The notes under the pieces were generated by a model. That model searched no databases and had not been told where the DNA came from. It saw nothing but the letters and a program-made list of their open reading frames with translations. The position numbers were made by a program, and so were the translations under genes. A DNA stretch of 64,000 nucleotides from Elymus sibiricus (taxonomy: Eukaryota > Streptophyta > Magnoliopsida > Poales > Poaceae). The stretch's first letter is position 1; every line of letters begins with the position of its first letter. Location: the NCBI GenBank assembly GCA_039707655.1, contig CM077667.1, forward strand, positions 414,761,409-414,825,408, read 5' to 3'. Of this stretch, positions 1-9,036 are shown piece by piece.

Positions 1-329
1 TCTCCGCCGGAAGCTGTGCCACCCAGTTGTTATGGATGAGGCAAACCTTGAAAGATTATGGAATCAGCTATAAGAAGGTGCCTCTTCTATGCGACAATGA
101 AAGTGCAATCAAGATCACCAACAACCCCGTCCAACACCCTTGCACCAAGCATATTGACATACATCATCATTTCATTCGAGATCATGTGCAAAAAGGTGAT
201 ATTGCGATCAAGAAAGTTGGTACGTAGATTCAATTTGCTGACATCTTCACCAAGCCATTGGATGAAGCCCGGTTTTGTCAACTAAGGCATGAACTTGGTA
301 TCTTGGAGCTAGCTAACATTGCCATATGA
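1..329 (+). pseudogene. Copia pol, C-terminal RNase H fragment
   Basis: The frame beginning before position 1 encodes the end of a Ty1/copia RNase H. It shows the CDNESAIKI segment, KHIDIHHHFIRD and the near-terminal ADIFTKPLDE motif, all hallmarks of copia polyproteins. A TAG at 225-227 interrupts the frame just before the ADIFTKPLDE stretch, and the same frame then runs to a TGA at 327-329. Intact relatives have a glutamate-type codon where the TAG is. The protein would degrade the RNA strand during reverse transcription. The rest of pol is off the left edge. Confidence 0.9.
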
Positions 330-1091
330 TACCGTGTACTTATGTCCGCACTTACCTCATGTCCTCTCTAGATGTAGGCATATATTTAGGGGGAGAAATT
401 CAATCAATGAATCTTCTTGTCTCTATGTGATGCACAAATAGAACAAACACTCTCAAAGTCACTATACTTGTCAAAACTATAGTACTTTAAATGATGGAGT
501 AGTGATGTTGGGCCCAAGGTTCAAATCTTCGCGGTGCCAAATTACTTATGCTCACACATGGTAGCATCGATCATTATCATCCTTGCGAAGTAGAGCTTGT
601 CTGCATTATTTTAAAAATCCGGACTCCAGGCAACATAATCCAGACTGCAGGCACCGGACATCCGGCACCTCCGCCGGGCATCCGGCATGTCCTGGTTCGA
701 CACTTCCCAGGCCCCAGATATCTGACCCATCCCGCCGGATATCCGACCCCCCTGTTACTAGTAAGCTATGAAACGGCTGTTTCAGCCCTCAGATGTCCGG
801 GACTTAGCCCGGATGTCCGACCCGTCGGGCACGTACAAAACTTGGATCTGGAGGGGCTCGGGGCAGTTCTTCCTCAAACCACCCACTCGCCCCTCCCCAA
901 CCCGTTCCGCCGCCGGAGTCGCCCCTCGCCCTCTGCCGCCGCCCCGTCCTCCCTTGTCCCTCCCGGCCCCCGATCTCTCCGCTCCACGTCCTCCTCCCCC
1001 CGATCTACCTCCTCACCCTCTCCATTGGTGAGTTGGTGGTCCGGTTCGTTCGGAAGGTGGACCTCTTGGTGCTGGGGTTCCCCGTTGCTCA
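330..1091 (+). promoter_or_regulatory. Pol to env-position ORF spacer with leader of element A
   Basis: No ORF here looks real. A G-rich, polypurine-like stretch occurs near 385-400. From about 610 to 820 there is an array of CCGGATATCCGG-like palindromes (separate entry). It is followed by a GC- and pyrimidine-rich leader (about 890-1090) that runs into the ATG codons at 1092/1095. The same motif lies upstream of the LTR TATA box at 5822, so I infer an internal promoter for the downstream ORF. No convincing TATA box is visible between 820 and 1090. Confidence 0.5.
654..820. repeat. Internal CCGGA-N2-TCCGG palindrome array of element A
   Basis: Copies of a 12-bp inverted repeat lie at 654-665, 674-685, 714-725, 735-746, 789-800 and 809-820. 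Examples are CCGGACATCCGG, CCGGGCATCCGG and CCGGATATCCGA, and there are further half-matches at about 617-650. The centre varies while the half-sites CCGGA/TCCGG are mostly kept. The same word is clustered in this element's LTR at 5384-5756. Confidence 0.8.
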
Positions 1092-3005
1092 ATGATGGCT
1101 TGGACTAAGAATGTCGGCAAGGGTCCCTCCGAGGGACCTCAGTCCCATGGTATGCTCGTCCTTGCCCCGGTTCATCTCCTCTCAAACTTATTTGTGCCTT
1201 CGTATATGCTTCATGCATGCATATCTTTCCTCTCTTAGATGTTTGACTGCCATGGCTCGTCTTGTCCTCACTATAGTGTTCCTACTACCATTCCACTCTA
1301 CGTCATTGGTCATGCAATTTACCTTGGTCATGTTGACATTTTTCCCTAAGCACGCTCATGGACCAAATGTCACCATTTTCACGTGTTATTTCTGTGTGTT
1401 CCTATGGCTATTTCTACCTTACCTTCCTCTCATCGGTGTCCTGTTACTTTCAGCCGCTCGCCGACAGGGCTCCACCGATTCCGAGGAGAATGTCCGACCT
1501 AAGAAGAAGTCGACCACTAAGAAGTGCTCTGCCGGGCCTAGTCGCAACCGTCGGTCACGACCATCCTATGACTATGATCCGGATGATGTGGACTATACTG
1601 TGGAAGAAGACGAAGACTTTGTTCCCAGGCATCCTATTGGTCAGTCTAAGCCGAGGACACGCCGGGCTCCGGAGGCACCTGTGCCTCCAGTCCGGGGCTC
1701 TCCTCTGCCGGTGACTAATGGTCGCCCCATCTCCATGGACATGCCTGTATGTGGCGATCGCCCTGTCCACAACTTCAAGACCATGGGGACGTGTCCTTAT
1801 CTCGATTTCAGGCGTGATATCAATCAATTTAAGATGGTCGCTGGTGCTGAAGACCGTCGGTTCCGTACTCGCATGCATCAGGACATCTATGCGAGTGTGG
1901 TTCGTGGGCGTGGTCTGGCACCTCAATCCTATTTGGATTTGCCCTTTGTTCGCAACAATCCTGTGCATTTCCCGGACGATACTGTCAAGATCATTGATGA
2001 AATGCATCTTGGTACGGCCATGACCTTCAGGTGTGATTGGAATGAAGGTGCTATTCTTCAGTTCTACACCACCTGTTACTTTGGGCCTGACAAAACCCTT
2101 ACCTGGATGACTGATGATGCACAACTGAGTATCTCTTACAGCTAGTTTGTCTAGATTTTGGGTCTTTCTGTTCATGGTCATCGAATTCATAGTGAGGATC
2201 CTAATCATACACACATGAAGATTGAGGCTTGTCTACTGCTTCTCAAGCCTGCAAGACAGCTCACTGCTGAGGAGATCAAGTATCCACCCAATGAGGTCTC
2301 TATCGTTCGGTCTCCCTACTACATTCTCTTTCAGTGTGTGCTTCACACTCTTTGCCCGAAAAAGGGAGATCGCTCACGGGCACATAGCTATTACACTGAA
2401 CTCATGGTGCGCACATGCACTCTCATCCCACGGAGCCACTTGACACAGCTCACTTTATCTGGCATGAGATCCGTCTGACGAGTTTCCAACAAACGTGTTA
2501 GTTTCCTTATGCTCCATTCATTCAGGCGTTGATTGACCACACTGCTCCCTTTGCGGTTGCCAAAACTACTGTGCATGCCAAGTGGAAGCCTGCTCATCAC
2601 ATGTACGAGGTTGATCCTGTTCAGCCCCCTACCCCTTCTCAGTCCAGGAGGACTCCTGCAGCCCAGGGCAAGGCTCCTGCTGAAGCGCAGAGGGCTTCTG
2701 GTGCTTCCTCTTCCTCTATGAGGGATCCATTTGGCCGTCTTACCTCTTTCATGGGGAAAGCTCAGTCTGCTATGATGAAGGCTATCACATTCAACTGTCA
2801 GCAGAATCATGATGTCCAACAGAGCCTCATCCTCTCCAAGAATCAGCTCAAGCAGCGTCTCCGCGCTTGTGGCAGTCCGGTGAGCGATGATGATGATACT
2901 CTCCCGCCTACTCCATCTTCTTCCTCCTTTGGGTTTCCGACCCGTGACGAGTACGCCGAGTTCTTCGCTGGGGTAGTTGATGATGATGACATCCGCCAGG
3001 AGTGA
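1092..3005 (+). pseudogene. Env-position ORF of element A (spliced, broken)
   Basis: The frame starts at ATG 1092 (or 1095). A likely intron runs from 1150 (GTATGC donor after ...CCCATG) to 1453 (TTTCAG acceptor). Joining 1095-1149 to 1454 keeps the frame and enters an Arg/Lys/Ser-rich, acidic N-terminal region (DYDPDDVDYTVEEDED). A middle domain follows with ILQFYTTCYFGPDKTLTWMTDD, which matches the MQFYSTAHFYGDDRIVWMTEG segment of element B's ORF. TAG codons at 2143-2145 and 2152-2154 and a frameshift between 2478 and 2529 break it. The last part (2529-3005) is Pro/Ser-rich with an acidic end. This ORF sits where SIRE-type elements have an envelope-like gene, but I see no signal peptide or clear transmembrane segment in the retained exons. 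The domain resembles Pfam 'putative plant transposon protein' (from memory). Confidence 0.7.
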
Positions 3006-3375
3006 TTCCACTCTATGTACTAGTATCTTCGCCCCTTTTTGTGTGTTCCTGACAAAGGGGGAGAAGTAGTATTAGTAGTATCTCTATGTTTGCTATACTA
3101 TCGTGTGAACCATATATTTGTGCTACTTTTATTTGGTTGTAAGACTTTAATTGTGAGATTATGGTATGATGTATCTCAAGTACTATCTTATATGCTATCA
3201 TTTCTCTCTATCATATGAGCTTGGTTAATTGAGTTGTCTATGGCTTGCATATGTTTCAAACACTCTCCCATGTGCAAACATAACATATGTGCATTGAATT
3301 ATTGCTAATCCAAAGTTGCACACATTAAGGGGAGCTCAGTCAAAATTATCATATGACGTGTGCTTTTATGAAATA
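3006..3375. other. 3' untranslated spacer of element A
   Basis: AT-rich sequence without a gene. It begins with a G-rich tract near 3055-3066 (ACAAAGGGGGAGAAG), the same tract found just after the element B ORF at 50344-50357, so it marks the conserved 3' flank of this ORF class. It continues across the Stowaway-like insertion at 4989-5048 up to the true polypurine tract. Confidence 0.6.
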
Positions 3376-3834
3376 CTCCCTCCGTGCCAAAATATATGAC
3401 GTTCTAGCGTTTTCAGTACAAATTTCGTCACGTTATAATATTTCGGATCTTTCCAAAACTGCCCTCCCACTCAGTTGCCCACTCGCCTCGCCAACTCGCT
3501 CGCTCACTCACCTCGCCTCCGCCGGCGCCTCTCTCTCGCACGCATCGCCGGTGCACACGTACCCGACGCCTATCCCTCGCCTGCGTCGCCGACGCCTCTC
3601 CCTCACCCGCGCTGTCCACCCGTTCCATGGTCACCGTCGCTAAGATCCCATTTTTATTCTCCGGCGGCTGGATCCGGAGAGCAGCGCGGCGGCTCGATCT
3701 TCAGCGGCCTTGCTCCACTCCAACGCCAGCAACTGCGGTACGCTACCCCTCCTCGCTCCCTCGCTGCTGCTCATCTACTCTCTTTAGCGGTACTCTTCCA
3801 TGGAGCAGAGCAGGATTGAACTTGACAATTCAAG

Positions 3835-4075
3835 CAGGTGCAGATCTCTGAGCTTTACCAGTGCCTATCCGAGCTTGTCCCCGAGATGTGGCGGCGGCGA
3901 CGTCCTCTCCATAGCCCGGTGGCGTCCTCGTCGTGTGGGGGTACAAGTACAACCACGACATCCAACCATTCCATGAGAAGCTGCAGGGGACTCTGTACCC
4001 GGCCATGCGGCTGTACATGGAACCGAGGACGATGCTGGCCATGGAGCGGTACTCTTCTCACTGGAGTTTTAGTTT
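3835..4075 (+). other. Possible captured exon-like segment inside the Stowaway-like element
   Basis: GC-rich sequence flanked by AT-rich DNA, with open frames in more than one phase. It begins after a CAAGCAG stretch that could be a splice acceptor, and one frame reads QISELYQCLSELVPEMW. A second frame, after a switch near 3930, reads WGYKYNHDIQPFHEKLQGTL. I do not recognise either as a known protein. Capture of a host gene fragment is an inference from base composition only. Confidence 0.3.
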
Positions 4076-4340
4076 AAGGTTAATTTAAAGTTTACTCCTG
4101 AGTATTTAGCTTGAATTTTAGTTAAACTGGAGTATTTGAGGAGAATTACTACTCCTAAACATTTAGCTTGAGTTTATTTATGAGGATTTGTATTCTTGAA
4201 CATTTAGCTTGAGTTTCAGTTAAGGTTTACTCCTGAACATTTAACTGTACTCTAGTGAGTACTCCATGGACTTACTTACTCCAGTAGCTTAATTAAGTGC
4301 ACTTGATTCACTTACTCCAGTAGCTTAATTAAGCTGCAGT
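4060..4340. repeat. Short tandem repeats inside the Stowaway-like element
   Basis: The phrases 'catttagcttgagttt' and 'tactcctgaacattta' recur about every 50-60 bases from 4090 to 4250. A unit around 'cttactccagtagcttaatt' occurs twice (about 4272 and 4310). Further right (4480-4545) the phrase 'actccttgattttgctgctg' also occurs twice. These are local duplications with no coding content. Confidence 0.65.
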
Positions 4341-5383
4341 AGTGCTTATAAGTTTGCAAGCTTACTCCAGTATAACACTTACTCCATAGCCCTGTTGCTG
4401 CTGTTGCTAAACTGTGATAAACTGATGCTGCTTGATGAGAGAGTTTTGGGCAGGAGGAGGAACTGATTTTGTTCAGGAATTGTTGATAAACTCCTTGATT
4501 TTGCTGCTGCAATTTTTGATCAACTCCTTGATTTTGCTGCTGCTTGCCAGTTGTCTTTGCAGCAGCAGCAATTCAATTTTTTCATTTGCAGGAGAAACCC
4601 CCTCCGGTGATCTGCTGGCCCTCTCCAGCGATCTGCCCTCCAGCACTACATGCAGCAGAAGCAGTTCAATTTGAGGAGCAGTAGTTCAATTTGTTGATCA
4701 ACTCCTTGGAGGACCTGGCCGAGGCAGCTGGGAGGGCAGAGGCAAAGGAACTGCTGCTCCTGGCTGGCGGAGGAGCTGATGCTGCTGGCTGGCGGAGGAG
4801 GTGGGGGACGAGCTGGGCGGAGGAGGTGGGGGCGGACGAGCTGGAGCTGAGCGGAGATGGTGGTGGGCGGAGGTGATCTGGGGACAATTTCAAACTTAGC
4901 GATCGGGAGGGTAACCTGGTCATTTGTCCAGGTTTTCACCTGGTCAGAAATTTCCTTCAGTGTCATATATTTAGGCACGGAGCGAGTACATTGCAATATC
5001 TGTTATACTACATGTATGATTGTCATCAACAAACAAAAAGGGGGAGATTGAAAGTGCAATCATGCCCTCATATTATATTTTGATGTTGATGGCAATATAC
5101 ATGTAGAGGACTAATGGTGTTTGTCTAGTAAATCTCAGGTATTAGTCCTCATATGACAATAGGCATGGATCATGGACGCGTGGAAGTGTTTTGAGTTGAG
5201 AAGGAAGGAACAAAGAGGTTTACGAATATTGTTTTCTTTTGTTCTTGAGTATAGGGATCCCACACTATTAAGAGGGGATCGATTGGGTTAGTAAAAAACA
5301 TGCTCAAGTTATATCAAACTCGCCGCTTCTTCTAAAAACTGCACCCACCATATAGATAATGCAAGATGATTCTCCTGTGATAG

Positions 5384-5756
5384 CCGGATGTCCGACCCCT
5401 GTGCCGGATGTCTGGGAGGTCATTCAGTCGTCGGGTATCCGGGCGCTGCCCCAGATATCTGGCCCTCCCTCTGTCCAGATTGCATCAGTTTCACCAGATA
5501 TGGGCCGGATGTCCGGCACACTGTCGGATGTCCGGGACCCCGGATATCCGAGACCTCTGCCGGAATTCTGATACACGCAACGCCAGAACCGCGGCTCTCT
5601 GTTGGAGTAATATGCCGGATGTCCGGCACACTGCCGGATGTTCGGGAGTTCTCACATGGGCCGGATGTCTGGGCACTCCCCGGATGTCCGGCTCCCCTAC
5701 TTTTTCTCTCTGGCTCAGTGTATTGTGTGTGCACTTCACAGCCGCCGGATGTCCGG
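5384..5756. repeat. LTR CCGGA-N2-TCCGG palindrome array of element A
   Basis: About a dozen 12-bp inverted repeats lie at 5384, 5404, 5431, 5451, 5505, 5524, 5540, 5615, 5634, 5661, 5680 and 5745. Perfect forms are CCGGATGTCCGG and CCGGATATCCGR. Spacing is irregular (about 16-75 bases). They lie 65-440 bases upstream of the LTR TATA box, in the U3 region where enhancers sit. Confidence 0.85.
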
Positions 5757-5821
5757 CCCTTGGCCCAGATGTGAGACCCTACACTGCCACTTACACTGCA
5801 ACATCCATATTTGCACCCACA

Positions 5822-5830
5822 CTATATATA
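5822..5830 (+). promoter_or_regulatory. TATA box of element A LTR
   Basis: CTATATATA followed by CCCCTTCACC, the same core as in element B's 5' LTR at 43452. It is located downstream of the palindrome array and upstream of a pyrimidine-rich leader, as expected for an LTR U3/R boundary. Confidence 0.75.
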
Positions 5831-6359
5831 CCCCTTCACCACTTCGTGGAAGGGTTGACCATTCACTTTGAGCTAACCCTAGAACACATATTTCTCTCTC
5901 TCACATCCTCATACACCAAATCCAAGATCCCAAAGGCATTTGAGAGTATTTGTGAGAAGTTCCCCAATCAAGTGATAGATCCACTCCTTCCACTTCTCTT
6001 GACCAAAGGAATTTGTGATTTGAGCAAGTCTTTAGCTTTTCCCATCGCTCTTGTTACTCTTGGAGGTTGGAGACTGCTAGGCGGTAGGAGTTCTTCGGTG
6101 AGGAATCAACCATTGTGATTACCCCCGGGAAGTTTGTGAGGGTTTGGAGACCACCCCAAGGTCTACCACTAGTGGTTGAGAAACGCCTTCGTGGTGTTGT
6201 CTCAAGGAGAGAATAGGGTGAGCCTTCATGGCGTTGGTGTGCCTTCATGGTAACATCCACCTCTCTAAACGGTGACGTAGCTTCCCTCCAAGGAAGTGAA
6301 CATCGGCATACATCCTCTTCTCTCGGAGTTGCGGTTATTCCTAACCCTAACTCCCTACT

Positions 6360-6905
6360 TGTCGTGGTTTTATCACGACAGATGTCCTAGCGAAAGGACT
6401 TAGGGGTGAAGCCATCGCTACGGTGATTAACTCGAAGGGGTTGGTCGGGACGAAAGACACGGGTTTACCCAGGTTCGACCCCTCTCAAAGGAGGTAAAAG
6501 CCTACGTCCTACTTTGAGTTGTATTGATTGGGTATCGATTACAAGGGAGCGGATTCGCTTGACCTAGCTCTCGATCAATTGTTTCGTACCTTAAGCCGCC
6601 CAAGGAACTCTTCTTTATATACACAGGTCGAGGCCCTGGGCTTACAAGAGTCCGGACCGGGTTACACCTAGTAACCGACCTTATCTCTAAATCGCCTTGC
6701 CTTCTCTGGAGAGCCATCTCCGGGCGGCTTACGCCTCCGGGTCACACACCGCCTTCCGGCTCTGGGCCTCCACCCGGCCCGTCTGGTAGGTTATCTCCAG
6801 GCTTGTCTTGGTCTTCAGGCCTGTTTAGGGCCTTATTGCTAAGTCGCCAACTTCCTAACCCGGCCCCTCCTGGGCGGGTTATACCACTGGGTTATATCGC
6901 CAACA
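6360..6905 (-). mobile_element. 3' LTR of the TAT-type element
   Basis: The plus strand reads TGTCGTGG at 6360 and CGCCAACA at 6905, so the LTR has TG...CA ends in either orientation and is 546 bp. On the minus strand it would follow a weak polypurine-like tract (complement of 6906-6920). It contains GC-rich stretches with CCGGG repeats. The partner LTR is outside the window, so these borders rest on the ends and on disruption of element A's LTR at 6359/6360. Confidence 0.7.
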
Positions 6906-7927
6906 TTAGGCCCCAGATTGATTTGAACTTGTTCATGTCAATCTTCCAGTCTTCTGGTTGGCGAGTTTTGTATTCCTCGTAATCACTTAACCTAAAATAA
7001 ATCTTCATGACCCGCCATATGAAATGGATGACGCCATCTCTGGTAAATCTAGAAAATATCCATGACATCACAATGGATCTGTGCATTAACTGGTCAATCT
7101 GAAAATCGAGGTGTTTTTCTGGTCAATCATTATCATGCCTCCTCGATTCTTGCGTTGGACTGTTGCTGTTCCACCTCTTCCTTATAAATAGGCACAGGGG
7201 GCCCATTCCTTTCACTCTCCCCCGCTGCTGCTCCCTCTTCTTCTTCCTCCAACGCCTCGCGTGACCGAAGCTCCGCCGCCCCAGCCGGACCGCGCCGTCC
7301 ACCTTGCCAAGGCCACTGCATCAACCTGTTTGTGACCAGAGCTCGCCGGCACGCGCCCGCACTCCTTACGTCTTTCCAGGTTCCACTCTTCATCTCTCTC
7401 AGATCTGCATTAGGTCACCGGAGTTCTTCATAGTCCATCGCCGTTCGTCGGAGTTCATGCCATTAACTAAGAAAAGAACCATCTTTTATCTTGGAAATGC
7501 TAGTAAAATCACGCGGTGCCTTGTTTAGCATCCGTTTTGCATCCAGCGTAGATCTCTTCTTCCCCGAAATCAACGCATTGCCTGCTAGTTCTTCGATGAC
7601 TATTTTTAGGGTTATCAATTGTTTCCCTTTTATCTCCATCCGTAGATCTGTAATCGTAGCTGTAACTCACGGAACTTGTTTGTCCACACTATACAGTATT
7701 TTTAGTATTCACTGAGCTATTGACCCGCCACCATACTGCTGGCTCATCTTGACGGGATATAAGCCCCCATACTTTAATGCCCTTCATTCATGTAGCAAAA
7801 GGCGGCTCGTAATTTATCAATGACCCGCCAAATAGCATTGCCGTCTTAGAATCATAACTGGCTTGCCATGTAACCTTCCTAATCCGCCGTAATTTTATAT
7901 TTTCCACAGCTTTCAACCCGGTCAGTC
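6906..7927 (+). promoter_or_regulatory. Promoter and leader of the antisense TAT gene
   Basis: No ORF here looks real. A TATA box (TATAAATA, 7183-7190) lies about 740 bases upstream of the ATG at 7928. It is followed by a pyrimidine-rich, GC-rich leader (7200-7320) and then AT-rich sequence with repeated CCCGCC/GGCGG-type words (7720-7925), which may be a leader intron. This gene is transcribed against gag-pol, so it needs its own promoter. The TATA box is the best candidate. Confidence 0.6.
7183..7190 (+). promoter_or_regulatory. TATA box of the antisense TAT gene
   Basis: TATAAATA in a CCTCTTCCT...GGCACAGG context, plant-like in sequence and position, just upstream of a pyrimidine-rich leader. 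Confidence 0.6.
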
Positions 7928-8815
7928 ATGACTAAGGCTCCCTCCTCTTGCGATTGGGTAGCCTCCGGGGTCACTGAGCTTATGCTCAATGAGTATGTAG
8001 CCATGGGGGTTTTGCCGGCTCAAGAAATCATCCATTGGTGGGTTCCCAGTTCCGAAACCATCCCCGAACCCAAAGAGGGGGAAGTGGTTATCTTTATGGA
8101 TCATCTTCTCCGTGGCTTCTCACCGCCCGGGTCAAATTTTTTCCGGGACGCCCTGCATTTTTATAAACTTCACCCTCAAGACATTGGCCCCAATTCCATC
8201 ACCAACTTGTGCCAATTTCAACTTTTCTGCGAGGCGTATCTGCAAGAAGAACCCACTATTGACCTCTTCAGAGACTTCTTTTACATCAACTGCCAGACTG
8301 AGATAGCGGACGGACCAATCCTTGAACTCGGAGGTGTTTCAATCCAGAGACGGAGAGATGTGTCTTTTCCCTCTGCTGTTCTGCCCAGCCATCCCAAGGA
8401 CTGGAACCACACTTGGTTCTACTGCAGGGACACTGCCCCGGCTGAAGAGAAACCACTGCCGGGTTATCGCCCCTACCGGCTCTGCACTACTACCGAGCTT
8501 CCAGACCGGTTATCCGCCACAGAGCGCGCTCAACACGCTCACACATTTTCAAAGATCCAGGCTTTATTGGCCAATGGGCTAACTGGCGTTGATTTGACCC
8601 GCTGCTGGGTTTCCTGGAGGATTGTGCCACTGAGCCGGCGCGGCGGCTTAACGTGTCAATACACTGGCGATGTGAATGACCCCCAACGCTTCAATCAGAC
8701 GCCTCTGATAGACAAAGACCTCAATTTGATTGTCAAATCACTGCTTGGAGAACCTCACGAGGTTTGCAACAAAACGGGGTTAAACCCCTTCTATGCTCTT
8801 AACCCGACTCCCACA
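7928..8815 (+). CDS. Antisense TAT gene, exon 1 ('putative gypsy type transposon' domain)
   Basis: ATG 7928 opens 296 uninterrupted codons ending at a GTAAGA donor (8816). The protein begins MTKAPSSCDWVASGV and contains a globular domain with FSPPGSNFFRDALHFYKLHP, typical of the plant Pfam family called 'putative gypsy type transposon' (PF04195, from memory). Its biochemical role is not known to me, and it is not a transposase in any demonstrated sense. A homologous but decayed gene lies on the minus strand at 32358-35268 in gypsy X. The exon is intact. The next exon starts at 8902 in phase 0. Confidence 0.8.
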
Positions 8816-8901
8816 GTAAGACCTTTCTCTTTAATCTTCACCTTTTTCCTTTTAGATTTTGCACTTCACATCTCTTTTAACCTTTCTGCAAATGTATGTA
8901 G
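8816..8901 (+). other. Intron 1 of the antisense TAT gene
   Basis: GTAAGACCTT donor at 8816, T-rich body, GTATGTAG acceptor ending at 8901. It is 86 bp, a typical plant intron size, and removing it preserves phase 0 between 8815 and 8902. Confidence 0.75.
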
Positions 8902-9036
8902 GCCGACTCTCCCTTCTGGAAGAAAAGAATAACTGCAACCTCCACTCTGAAGAAGAAGAAAACCAAAGCAACTAAGCCTCGTGCCCCTGGCCGCTCAAAG
9001 AAACAAACTGCCCAAGAACTGCTCGAACTGGATGAC
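8902..9036 (+). CDS. Antisense TAT gene, exon 2, left half
   Basis: 45 codons in phase 0, Lys/Arg-rich (a KKKKTK stretch, possible nuclear signal), interrupted by the WHAM-like element at 9037. The exon resumes at 42162 in the same frame after the duplicated 5 bp (ATGAC here, ACGAC on the right). The host exon was therefore intact when the element landed. Confidence 0.75.

Larger units (their letters stand above)
3376..4986. mobile_element. Long Stowaway/Mariner-like non-autonomous element
   Basis: The left end reads CTCCCTCCGTGCCAAAATAT. The right end is its imperfect inverted copy (reverse complement CTCGCTCCGTGCCTAAATAT). Both flanks carry the dinucleotide TA (3374-3375 and 4987-4988), the Tc1/Mariner target duplication. 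CTCCCTCCGT termini are typical of grass Stowaway MITEs, but those are usually only a few hundred bases, so 1.6 kb is long. The interior has no transposase. It holds a pyrimidine- and GC-rich leader-like section (3470-3800), a section with possible exon-like sequence (3835-4070), AT-rich short tandem repeats (4060-4340) and a CTG/CAG-rich section (4430-4870). It lies in the 3' spacer of element A. Confidence 0.85.
1..6359 (+). mobile_element. SIRE-lineage Ty1/copia element A (Maximus-like), 3' part
   Basis: This is the right-hand part of a copia-superfamily LTR retrotransposon whose 5' half lies outside the window. The order is the end of pol RNase H, a palindrome array, an env-position ORF with an intron, a polypurine tract (5030-5047, ending in a G-rich run) and a 3' LTR starting TGAAAGTGCA at 5049. 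This order (pol, then an extra ORF, then LTR) is that of the SIRE/Maximus lineage. The LTR is cut at 6359 by a TAT-type gypsy insertion, so no LTR pair or TSD is visible. Element B at 42740-52306 has the same plan but different sequence. The Maximus label is from memory. Confidence 0.85.
5049..6359 (+). mobile_element. 3' LTR of element A (truncated)
   Basis: The LTR begins TGAAAGTGCAATCATGCC right after a purine-rich tract ending AAAGGGGGAGAT. It contains the palindrome array (5384-5756), a TATA box at 5822-5830 and a pyrimidine-rich leader. Its plan and the CTATATATACCCCTTCACCA promoter core match the LTRs of element B, although most of the rest differs. It stops at 6359, where the TAT element's LTR starts, so its terminal part lies beyond the window on the far side of that insertion. 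Confidence 0.85.

Noticed and set aside
548..1108. 186-codon ORF covering the palindrome array of element A
   Set aside because: Its composition follows the CCGGAT repeats and the pyrimidine-rich leader. It shows no domain, and overlapping frames are open for the same compositional reason.
5384..5756. CRISPR-like array of short palindromic repeats
   Set aside because: Words are 12 bp, spacing varies, there are no unique equal-length spacers or cas genes, and the context is a plant LTR.
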